DNA of 35,518 nucleotides from a bacterium. Lineage in GTDB: Bacteria; Actinomycetota; Acidimicrobiia; Spongiisociales; ZC4RG35. The position numbers and the translations under genes were made by a program. The stretch is taken from positions 1 through 35,518 of the forward strand of contig JAHEJW010000022.1 of assembly GCA_024638655.1 (NCBI GenBank), written 5' to 3'. Under the pieces are notes generated by a model. It had not been told where the DNA came from. It saw nothing but the letters and a program-made list of their open reading frames with translations, and searched no databases. Numbering within the stretch: the first letter of the stretch is position 1; every line of letters begins with the position of its first letter. This document shows positions 1 to 7,333 of the stretch, piece by piece.

Positions 1-294
1 GGTCTCGAGGAGGTCCAGGCGGCCGCCGAAGGGCGAAAGGTTCGAACCACGAAGGTGCCGTTTGCATCGAATGCCCGGTCCGTGCTCCAATTCTTCACCA
101 GGGGATTCGTCAAAGTCACCTCAGACCCTGCTACCGGAGTCGTTCTTGGCGGGACCATCGTTGGTCATCGCGCATCAGAGTTGATCGGAGTCATTGCCCT
201 GGCCGTGCAGGCACGCGTCACGGTGTCGACTCTGGTAGAGACCCTGATGGTTCACCCCTCGATGGTCGAAGCGATATCCGAGGCGGCGGAGTAG
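1..294 (+). CDS. lpd: Dihydrolipoamide dehydrogenase, C-terminal fragment (cut by window edge)
   Basis: The reading frame is open from base 1 and stops at 292-294, leaving 97 codons of a gene that began upstream. The residues match the dimerisation domain of class I pyridine-nucleotide disulfide oxidoreductases: a PFASNARS segment, then GFVKV, a GGTIVGHRASELI stretch, and the terminal HPSMVEAISEAA. In dihydrolipoamide dehydrogenase this last region carries the His-Pro and Glu that form the interface acid/base pair, and both are present here. The family reoxidises the lipoyl groups of 2-oxo acid dehydrogenase complexes with FAD and NAD+. The FAD-binding and redox-active Cys parts are outside the window, so a related reductase such as mycothione reductase cannot be fully excluded. 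The short gap before the next gene shows no clear terminator. Confidence 0.82.
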   Translation, partial: GLEEVQAAAEGRKVRTTKVPFASNARSVLQFFTRGFVKVTSDPATGVVLGGTIVGHRASELIGVIALAVQARVTVSTLVETLMVHPSMVEAISEAAE

Positions 295-367
295 CGCTCT
301 ACATCTAGCTCCTCGCTCGAAGAAGTCACGAGCCTTTATGCTCCGCCGGGTTCTACAGAGGATCTCG

Positions 368-2446
368 ATGCAACGACCGCTCGCGGCGTTCGCGGCGGCC
401 ATCACCGCTCTCTTAATGTGTCTGGCCACCTCCCTACCGGCGCTTGGGCAGGAGAACCAAGCGGACGAGCCCCCGACAATCAGGATGGCCCGGGCCACCT
501 GGGATACCGGCTGGTTCCAGGCGGAGATCTATCGTCTCCTTTTCAACCGTCTCGGGTACAAGGTCGATGGGCCCACAACCATGGAGAACCAGGAGTTCTA
601 CTTGGCGGTGGCCAAAGGCGAGGTCGACGTCTGGGTGAACGGCTGGTTCCCCCTGCATGAGTCTCTAATCGCCGATGACGATTCGGTCGAGCTCGTGGGC
701 ACCCAGGTGGACGCAGGTGCTCTCCAGGGGTACTTCGTCGACATCGAAACCTACGAGGAGCACGGAATCAAGAACCTGGGTGACCTGGCCGATCCGGAAG
801 TGGCGCGGCTTTTCGATGTCGATGGGAATGGACTCGCTGATCTGATCGGCTGCAACATCGAGTGGACTTGCGCCGTGACAGTCGACCACCATATCGCTGA
901 ATACGGCCTCACCGAGACCGTGGAGCACATTCAGGGTGACTACTCACCTCTCATGCATGAGACGATCGAGAGGTATGAGTCGGGCGAGCCCGTCCTCTTC
1001 TACACGTTCACGCCGAACTGGACCGTGGGCGAGCTCGTGCCTGGCCGCGACGTGAACTGGCTGGAGACTCCTTATGCGTCTCTCCCGGAGGGACAGTCGG
1101 GTGAGGACCGGACTGTGGTTTCAGGTCTTCCGGGTTGTGCCGATCCTTGCCAGACGGGTTGGCCGCCCAACGACATCCGAGCAGTTGCAAATAGCGGCTT
1201 TCTGACTGCGAGCCCCGCAGTCCGCACCCTGCTCGAGCAAGTCGAGATTCCCTTGAGGGACATCCTCGAACAGAACGCCCGGATGGTCGAAGGCGAAGGC
1301 GATCCAGCGGACATCCGGCGACACGCTGAGGAGTGGATTGTCGAGAACCAGGGCACGGTCACCGAGTGGTTGACGAGTGCTGATCCGGATGCCGCCCCGA
1401 TTGGCCAGGGAGGAGGCAGTCTCGAGTCCGGAGGGGGTGTCTTGCGCATCGCGGCCCGGAATCTCGCTCCATTCGTCATCTACGAGAGCCGCATCTACAG
1501 CGGGTTCGAGATAGAGCTCGCCGAGTTGCTGGGCAGGCAGCTCGGGCGTGAGATCGAGATATATGCAGTCGACACCGTGGCCAAGCAGATCGACGACGTC
1601 TCCCGGGGAACCGCCGACATCGCCCTCGGAGGTGTTGCGATCACCCAGAATCGTGAGGAGACCATCGACTTTTCGCTGCCCGTGCTCGACACCGGGCTCA
1701 CGATCCTCGTCCCCTACGACTCAGGTCAGGGTCTCTTCGGCCAGATTGGGTCATTCTTCAGGACCATTGCGGCGTCAGATCTTCCCTGGCTGTTGGTGAT
1801 CTTCGGGGTGGCCGTGCTGGTCGCTGCTCATCTGATCTGGCTGACCGAGAGAAAGACGAATCCTGATTTTGCCGAGCCGTACGGCAGGGGAATCTGGGAC
1901 TCCTTCTACTGGTCGGTGGTCACCATGAGCACCGTTGGCTACGGCGACAAGGTTGCCCGGGGCAACATGGGACGGCTACTAGCGCTGGTATGGATCGCAG
2001 CGGGAACACTTGTTTTCGCCACGTTCACTGCAGCGATGGCCTCGGCACTAGCGGTCGAGGAGATCCGAGGTGGCATCTCCGGGCCAAGTGACCTGCCCGG
2101 AAACAGGGTCGCAACCGTCTCCGAGTCTGCGGGCCAGACATATCTGTCGGGCATCGGAGTGAGCCCTGTCCTCGTCAACGAGGTCGAAGAGGCATATCGG
2201 CTCCTGAAAGACGGTGCAGTGGATGCCGTCCTGTTCGACGCCCCTGTGCTGCGATTCCACGCCACCCGGGAGGGAGAGGGGGAGGTGGACACAGTCGGAC
2301 AAGACTTCGAGAAGGTCCAATACGGACTAGTGGTTGGCGAAGAGGAGGCCGAGTTACGGGAGGAGATCAATCTGGCGTTGCTCGAGATCATCGAGAGCGG
2401 CGCTTATGAGCAGCTCCACGACAAGTGGTTCGGTTCGAGGGGTTGA
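368..2446 (+). CDS. ProX/OpuAC betaine-binding domain fused to a GluR0-like ligand-gated K+ channel
   Basis: This 692-residue protein (numbered from the ATG at 368) has a signal peptide (1-28) and a glycine-betaine-binding OpuAC/ProX domain (about 36-336). A Gly/Ser linker (346-357) follows, then an SBP_bac_3-type ligand-binding domain split into S1 (358-455) and S2 (570-692). Between them lie helix M1 (473-493), a pore loop with the K+ filter TVGYGD (522-527) and helix M2 (535-562), which ends in FTAAMASAL, resembling the iGluR SYTANLAAF motif. Arg429 (NREETIDFS) and Asp624 (VLFDAP) sit where iGluRs bind the alpha-carboxylate and alpha-amino groups. Of the three tryptophans boxing betaine in E. 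coli ProX, two are kept (W93, W166) and the third is Phe214. This is the topology of an ionotropic glutamate receptor with an outside N-terminal sensor. I chose 368 because AGAGGA lies just upstream; an in-frame ATG at 338 has no such site. The K+ channel role is inferred from motifs; gating by betaine is a hypothesis. Confidence 0.88.
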   Translation: MQRPLAAFAAAITALLMCLATSLPALGQENQADEPPTIRMARATWDTGWFQAEIYRLLFNRLGYKVDGPTTMENQEFYLAVAKGEVDVWVNGWFPLHESLIADDDSVELVGTQVDAGALQGYFVDIETYEEHGIKNLGDLADPEVARLFDVDGNGLADLIGCNIEWTCAVTVDHHIAEYGLTETVEHIQGDYSPLMHETIERYESGEPVLFYTFTPNWTVGELVPGRDVNWLETPYASLPEGQSGEDRTVVSGLPGCADPCQTGWPPNDIRAVANSGFLTASPAVRTLLEQVEIPLRDILEQNARMVEGEGDPADIRRHAEEWIVENQGTVTEWLTSADPDAAPIGQGGGSLESGGGVLRIAARNLAPFVIYESRIYSGFEIELAELLGRQLGREIEIYAVDTVAKQIDDVSRGTADIALGGVAITQNREETIDFSLPVLDTGLTILVPYDSGQGLFGQIGSFFRTIAASDLPWLLVIFGVAVLVAAHLIWLTERKTNPDFAEPYGRGIWDSFYWSVVTMSTVGYGDKVARGNMGRLLALVWIAAGTLVFATFTAAMASALAVEEIRGGISGPSDLPGNRVATVSESAGQTYLSGIGVSPVLVNEVEEAYRLLKDGAVDAVLFDAPVLRFHATREGEGEVDTVGQDFEKVQYGLVVGEEEAELREEINLALLEIIESGAYEQLHDKWFGSRG

Positions 2447-2478
2447 GGTCCCGACCGAGCATCGGTCGCGACCTCAAC
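2442..2478. terminator. Hairpin between convergent genes, likely bidirectional terminator
   Basis: GTTGAGGTC (2442-2450) pairs with GACCTCAAC (2470-2478), and CGACCGA (2452-2458) with TCGGTCG (2462-2468). There is one C-C mismatch and a three-base loop. The left arm includes the stop codon of the channel fusion, and the right arm ends six bases before the stop of the convergent lipoprotein gene. There is no long T tract, so it is a strong hairpin terminator candidate rather than a textbook intrinsic terminator. Confidence 0.7.
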
Positions 2479-2483
2479 GAGAC

Positions 2484-3566
2484 TCAACCACGAGCCGTCC
2501 CCAGCCAGCTGTCGACCAGGTCCCTGTTGTCCTCGATCCACCGGGCCGCTTCGGCGCGTATCTCTCCCTCGCCGTAGTCCGGGTCCATCGCCATCCGAGC
2601 GTTTTGGTCGGCTATGTCCTTCAGTGGTATCTCCACGACTTCGAGCAACCTCCGGATCGGCGGGTTGTCCTCCAGGAACTCGGTGTTGGCCACAGCCCTG
2701 ATGTCATTCACCGGCCATCCCAGATTGCACGAGTCACCTCCGGCGGCGCAGCCCGCCAAACCGGCCACCGAGTCCATTCCGGCATCATCTTCCAGAGAAG
2801 GTGACTCGAGCCACACCACATCTTCTCCGGGTGCAAGCACATCGATGGTCCAGTTCGGTGTCCACGTGTAGAAGAGGACCGATTCGCCGGCCTCGACCTT
2901 CGGTCGAACGACGTTGTTGATCAGATCGTTGTATTCACCGAACACCTGTTCCACGTTCGCACCCCAATCCAACTCGGATATGTGCGTATCAATCACCACG
3001 TGACATCCCCAGCCCTCGTTGCAGCCGTGCAGGTCGGCCTGGCCGTCACCGTCTTCGTCGAACAGCGCAGCAATTCGAGGGTCAGTCAGGTCGCTCATGG
3101 ACGTGATGCCGTTTGCGTCGGCCGTCGCCTTGTCGATCAAGTAGCCCTGGATGGCCCCGGCCCGAACCTCGAACCCGATCGGCTCGATTGGTTCCGAAAT
3201 CAGATCCCCACTGAACAGCTCCCTGCTCAAATAGATGTCGTGCAACGGGAACCATCCGTTGACCCATAGATCGACTTCTTCCTGTGCAACTGCGGGGTAG
3301 AACGTGTTGGCGTCTCTGGTGAGCTCCGCCGGGTCGTTGACCTCATAGCCGAGCTCTTCGATGAGTTGGGCGTAGATCGCAGCCTGGAACCAGCCCGTAT
3401 CCCACGTAGCACGCGCCATCGTCACCTGCCCTCCGACCTGGTCACCGGAAGCGGGTCCACCTTCGCCGTCTCCATTGTCGGCTGCGGTTCCACATGCGGC
3501 CAGGATCAGCGATGAGACGACCAGCATTGCGGTGAGATTGTTTCTGAAATGTCGCATCGATCTCAC
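2484..3566 (-). CDS. Glycine betaine-binding lipoprotein, ProX/OpuAC family
   Basis: A 360-residue substrate-binding protein anchored outside the membrane as a lipoprotein: the signal sequence ends in a lipobox ILAAC with the lipidated Cys at 25. The rest is an OpuAC (ProX-type) domain. All three aromatic-box tryptophans of E. coli ProX (W65, W140, W188) have counterparts here at W105 (NGWFPLHD), W186 (GCNEGWGC) and W235 (FYTWTPNW), so binding of glycine betaine or a similar quaternary amine is well supported. The two Cys flanking W186 match the ProX disulfide. The start overlaps the stop of the upstream BCCT transporter gene by 4 bp, so the two are surely co-transcribed. No ABC permease or ATPase is nearby, which is unusual for this family. 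By eye about half the residues match the N-terminal domain of the neighbouring channel fusion, so the two domains are close paralogues. Confidence 0.9.
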   Translation of the reverse strand: MRSMRHFRNNLTAMLVVSSLILAACGTAADNGDGEGGPASGDQVGGQVTMARATWDTGWFQAAIYAQLIEELGYEVNDPAELTRDANTFYPAVAQEEVDLWVNGWFPLHDIYLSRELFSGDLISEPIEPIGFEVRAGAIQGYLIDKATADANGITSMSDLTDPRIAALFDEDGDGQADLHGCNEGWGCHVVIDTHISELDWGANVEQVFGEYNDLINNVVRPKVEAGESVLFYTWTPNWTIDVLAPGEDVVWLESPSLEDDAGMDSVAGLAGCAAGGDSCNLGWPVNDIRAVANTEFLEDNPPIRRLLEVVEIPLKDIADQNARMAMDPDYGEGEIRAEAARWIEDNRDLVDSWLGTARG

Positions 3567-5362
3567 TCCTCTTTGGAAGTCGTCGTTGTGCTGATCGGCT
3601 TGCCGTCCTCGTCCAGCCCGTGTCTGGCCAGCAAAGCGCCGTGCCGAGAGCGGAACAGGGCTGCGTCATAGTGGCTCTCGAGCAAGTCGAGCTCCTCGTG
3701 GAAGGCGACGTACAGGCTCCCGCACATGATTAGCAAGACCAGTGCAAAAGGCAGACCTGTCGTTATTGCAGCGGTCTGAAGTGCCCCGAGGCCGCCTCCA
3801 ATCAGCAGCACTGCTGCTATCAGCCCCTCCATGATGGCCCAGAAGACGCGTTGTGGTTTGGGTGAGTCGAGTTTGCCACCTGACGTGAGGTGGTCGACCA
3901 CGAGCGAGCCCGAGTCGGAGGACGTGACGAAGAAGGAGACGACCAAGATGATCCCCAGCAACGAGGCAAAGTTCGTCAGGGGGAAAGCTTGGAGCATATC
4001 GAACAGGGCAGTTGCAACGTTCTCGTTCACCGCAGTTGCAACATCTCTCACCCCTTCGAGTTGAAGGTTGATCGCCGATCCGCCGAAGACGGACATCCAA
4101 AGAGCGGAGAGCATCGTTGGAAAGACCATGACCCCGAGGACCATCTCTCTCACGGACCGGCCCTTTGAGATCCGGGCAATGAACATCCCTACGAAGGGTG
4201 ACCATGAGATCCACCATCCCCAGTAGAAGATGGTCCAACCCTGCTGCCAGGTCGTGCCGCTGAAAGCCTCGCTCCAGAACGACAGCTCAGGAAGCACGGA
4301 GATGTACTCGCCGAGGCTCTGGGTGAAGACCGAGAAGATGAAGAGGGTCGGTCCTACGACGATGATGAAGAGCATGAACGCGAGAGCCAAATAGATGTTC
4401 AACTGGCTGAGCCTCTTGACTCCTGCATCCAGACCCGCGACGACGGACAGCGTCGCCATACCGGTAATGACTGCGATGAGGAGGACCTGGAATCCTGTCC
4501 CCATTGGCCAGCCGAATAGGTAGTTGAGACCCGCTGCGGCCTGACCGACCCCAAAACCGAGCGACGTTGCGAGGCCGAACAGGGTGGCCAGCACCGTCAG
4601 AACATCTATCACGTTGCCCCAGACCCCGTAGATTCGAGGACCGAGGATTGGGTAGAAGACTGAGCGGAAGGTCAGCGGAAGCCCCCGGTTGTACGCAAAA
4701 AAAGCAAGGGCAACGCTGACCAGTGCATAGATGCCCCACGGGTGGATGCCCCAGTGGAAGAACGTCGTCGCAAGGGCAGCTTGGCCCGCCTCACCCGTCA
4801 TCGGCTCAACGCCAAAGAGTGGAGGAGGACCGGCCAAGTGGAAGATGGGCTCGGCGACCGACCAGAACATCAGTCCGATTCCCATCCCAGCGCTGATCAG
4901 CATGGCATACCAGGCGCCACTGGTGAACTCTGGCTGGGCTTCGGGCCCGCCCATTCGGATCTTCCCGTACCTGCTGAAGGCGAAGAACAGGCCTACGACA
5001 ACAAAGACGTTGGCCGCCAATATGTAGGTCCAACCGAATGTGGTCCCGATGAACGACAGTACATTCCCGAAAATGCCGGAGGCTGCGTCCTGGAATATCA
5101 GCGTCCAGGCGATGAAGACCACGAGAATCCCGGCAGACCAGAACGTGACCTGCGGGTGGAGATCGAATCCCCATCTTACGATATTGGTGTCCCCGGGCTC
5201 CCGGTCGGCGACCTCGGGATAGAAATCGACTTCGGGGTCGACCTGAAGGCCCTCGAAGGGACGCCGGTTGTAGATGGCCTCACGGCGACGCTGGCGCTGT
5301 TCCTCTTCCCATCGGTCGTATGCCTCTTCGACCTCGGTGAGATCGCGATCCTCATCGGCCAT
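3563..5362 (-). CDS. BCCT-family betaine/choline/carnitine transporter
   Basis: A 599-residue secondary transporter with about 12 membrane segments after an acidic, charged cytoplasmic N-terminus of roughly 65 residues. Family hallmarks are GMGIGLMFWSVAEP (159-172; the glycine-rich TM3 stretch used with Na+ in BetP) and WGWWISWSPFVGMF (381-394), which holds the TM8 tryptophans of the substrate box. FIARISKGR and TSSDSGSLVVD (480-490) are also present. BCCT proteins import compatible solutes with Na+ or H+, and many are osmotically regulated through charged termini. The start at 5362 is preferred because AAGGGAAA lies just upstream; an in-frame ATG at 5395 would add 11 residues. The stop overlaps the ProX-like lipoprotein start (ATGA). 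The 240 bp upstream (5363-5602) shows no gene and no promoter I can defend. Substrate specificity cannot be read beyond 'trimethylammonium type'. Confidence 0.92.
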   Translation of the reverse strand: MADEDRDLTEVEEAYDRWEEEQRQRRREAIYNRRPFEGLQVDPEVDFYPEVADREPGDTNIVRWGFDLHPQVTFWSAGILVVFIAWTLIFQDAASGIFGNVLSFIGTTFGWTYILAANVFVVVGLFFAFSRYGKIRMGGPEAQPEFTSGAWYAMLISAGMGIGLMFWSVAEPIFHLAGPPPLFGVEPMTGEAGQAALATTFFHWGIHPWGIYALVSVALAFFAYNRGLPLTFRSVFYPILGPRIYGVWGNVIDVLTVLATLFGLATSLGFGVGQAAAGLNYLFGWPMGTGFQVLLIAVITGMATLSVVAGLDAGVKRLSQLNIYLALAFMLFIIVVGPTLFIFSVFTQSLGEYISVLPELSFWSEAFSGTTWQQGWTIFYWGWWISWSPFVGMFIARISKGRSVREMVLGVMVFPTMLSALWMSVFGGSAINLQLEGVRDVATAVNENVATALFDMLQAFPLTNFASLLGIILVVSFFVTSSDSGSLVVDHLTSGGKLDSPKPQRVFWAIMEGLIAAVLLIGGGLGALQTAAITTGLPFALVLLIMCGSLYVAFHEELDLLESHYDAALFRSRHGALLARHGLDEDGKPISTTTTSKEE

Positions 5363-5602
5363 TACGGCTTTCCCTTCATCTCGCTTTCGCCGCAAGGGGG
5401 GGCGCCGCCAATTGCTGAAACCGAGACGACACCGTCCTCTATCTCGGCCCGGCCGAACCTAGCAAGGACCATCAAGACGCGTGGCTATGAGACGCTGCGC
5501 AGCTTTCTAAAGGGCTTTGCCGCATCCAACTACGTGTGGAGGGTCTTCGGTGCCCAGGCGGCGGAGTATCGCGCCGACTCCAGTTGAAACGATCTGAGTC
5601 GG

Positions 5603-7333
5603 CTACTTCACGATGGCGATGACCTCGCCTGAAGCGACGGTGTCACCCGGTTCGACGCGCAGGTCGACGATCTCACCCGAGGCCGGGCTCTTCACCTCGT
5701 TCTCCATCTTCATCGCCTCGAGGACGCAGATCGGCTCTCCGGTCTTGATCGACTCCCCGGCCCCCACATGGACCTTGACGATGGTGCCCTGCATCGGTGC
5801 GGTTACGACGCCGTCTGGTGAACCACTTGGGCCGGTGCTCTCGAGCTTGGGTCGCTTCCGTCGGGGCTGGCCCCCGACTGGTGGTGCTGGAGCCCAATAG
5901 GAGACTGCAAACCGGCGTCCCCCGACCTCGACGGTCAGATCGCGTCGGGTCACCTCCTCTTCCTCGGGCATCGCGGGGGAGACGCTTGGGTCGGATTCGT
6001 TGAGTTCCACCGACTCTTCCATCCACTTCGTGTGATGTCGCCCATCGATGAAGTCCTCATGATCGAGAACGGTGAGATGAGCGGGAATCGTGGTCGACAC
6101 ACCTCTGACCTTGAACTCGCTTAGGGCCCGCTTTGCCCGGCTGATCGCCGCCTCTCGATCAGAACCCCACACCACCAGCTTGGCCAACAGGTTGTCGTAG
6201 TACTGGGTGACAGTCGTCCCGGGACGGATCCAGGAATCGACTCGCACCCCCGGTCCGGCGGGTTCGGTCCATTCCACGACCTGACCCGGAGTCGGGAGGT
6301 AGTTGTTGAATGGATCCTCGGCGTTGATCCGGAACTCCATCGCGTGACCATGTGGTTTGACCGTCCCGAGATCGAGCTCCTCTCCCGCGGCGATGCGCAG
6401 CTGCCACTCGACGAGATCGAGCCCCGTGACCAGCTCCGTCACGGTGTGCTCGACTTGGAGCCTTGTGTTCATCTCGAGGAAATAGAAGTCTCCATGGGTG
6501 TCCACGAGAAACTCGACCGTCCCGGCGTTCACGTAGCCACATGACTTGCCTGCTGCGATCGCTGCCTTCCCGAGCGCTCTGCGCTGTTTCTCCGTGAGGC
6601 CGGGCGAAGGCGTCTCCTCGATCAGCTTCTGGTGACGTCTCTGGACGGAGCAATCCCTCTCACCGAGGAACTCGGCATTCCCGTGCGTGTCGAAGAGGAT
6701 CTGAGCTTCGACGTGTCGGGGCTTGTCCAGGTACTTCTCGACGTAGACCTCCGGGTTCCCGAAGTAGGCGTCTGCCTCCCTTCTCGCTCCCTCGAAAGCA
6801 TCGGTCAGCTGACCCTCTTCCGACACGACCCTTAGGCCCTTGCCGCCTCCACCGTGAGCTGCCTTGATCGCGACGGGGTAGCCGAACTCCTCGGCGAGTC
6901 TGGCCACCTCATCGACCGTCGTCACCGGGTCGGTGATACCGGGGACCGTGGGGACCCCGTGACTCTCGGCATTGCGCCGGGATGTGATCTTGTCGCCCAT
7001 GGCCCGGATGGCGTCGGCCGGCGGGCCAACCCAGATGATGTTGCTCTCCTCGACCTTCCGTGCGAATTGGGAGTTCTCCGAGAGGAACCCGTAGCCGGGA
7101 TGGATCGCCTCCGCCCCCGAGTCATGAGCGATCTTCAAGATGCGCTCTTGGTTCAGGTAACTCTGGGCAGCTGGGGCCGGCCCCACATTCCACGCCTCGT
7201 CGGCGAGGTCCACGTGCAGGGCATCACGGTCCAGCTCGGAGTAGATGGCGATCGTGCGGAGGCCCATGTCTCGCGCAGTGCGGATGACTCTCACTGCGAT
7301 TTCGCCACGGTTGGCGACCAGGATTGACTTCAT
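5603..7333 (-). CDS. accA: Acyl-CoA carboxylase alpha subunit (biotin carboxylase-BCCP fusion)
   Basis: This 576-residue protein begins with a biotin carboxylase: KSILVANRGEIAVRVIRTA at the start, the ATP-grasp glycine-rich loop HGGGGKGLRV near residue 170, and the usual FLEMNTRLQVEHTVTE stretch. It ends with a biotin carboxyl carrier domain, APMQGTIVKV and then EAMKMENE, with the biotinylated Lys at 542. It carboxylates its own biotin with ATP and bicarbonate. The carboxyl group then passes to acetyl-, propionyl- or longer acyl-CoA on the beta subunit, giving malonyl- or methylmalonyl-CoA. The fused BC-BCCP layout and length match actinobacterial AccA3-type subunits. Its ATG overlaps the stop of the upstream beta-subunit gene (ATGA), so the two are translationally coupled. 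The divergent birA next door would supply the biotinylating enzyme. Acyl-CoA preference cannot be told from this subunit. Confidence 0.95.
   Translation of the reverse strand: MKSILVANRGEIAVRVIRTARDMGLRTIAIYSELDRDALHVDLADEAWNVGPAPAAQSYLNQERILKIAHDSGAEAIHPGYGFLSENSQFARKVEESNIIWVGPPADAIRAMGDKITSRRNAESHGVPTVPGITDPVTTVDEVARLAEEFGYPVAIKAAHGGGGKGLRVVSEEGQLTDAFEGARREADAYFGNPEVYVEKYLDKPRHVEAQILFDTHGNAEFLGERDCSVQRRHQKLIEETPSPGLTEKQRRALGKAAIAAGKSCGYVNAGTVEFLVDTHGDFYFLEMNTRLQVEHTVTELVTGLDLVEWQLRIAAGEELDLGTVKPHGHAMEFRINAEDPFNNYLPTPGQVVEWTEPAGPGVRVDSWIRPGTTVTQYYDNLLAKLVVWGSDREAAISRAKRALSEFKVRGVSTTIPAHLTVLDHEDFIDGRHHTKWMEESVELNESDPSVSPAMPEEEEVTRRDLTVEVGGRRFAVSYWAPAPPVGGQPRRKRPKLESTGPSGSPDGVVTAPMQGTIVKVHVGAGESIKTGEPICVLEAMKMENEVKSPASGEIVDLRVEPGDTVASGEVIAIVK

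Noticed and set aside
806-860. EF-hand-like calcium loop (DVDGNGLAD) in the betaine domain
   Set aside because: The same place in E. coli ProX reads DTNGDGKAD, so the loop is ordinary for the family and not a new addition.
4697-4703. Run of seven A (T7 in the coding strand) inside the BCCT gene as a possible phase-variation site
   Set aside because: It encodes Phe-Phe in a membrane helix with the frame intact, and one short run is weak evidence of slippage.
4742-5587. 281-codon plus-strand frame opposite the BCCT gene
   Set aside because: Low-complexity charged composition with no domain look; it mirrors the coding frame of the transporter, as expected for a GC-rich antisense frame.
5363-5602. 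240-bp region upstream of the BCCT gene, checked for a riboswitch or osmo-responsive promoter
   Set aside because: No convincing -35/-10 pair or conserved RNA fold could be seen by eye.
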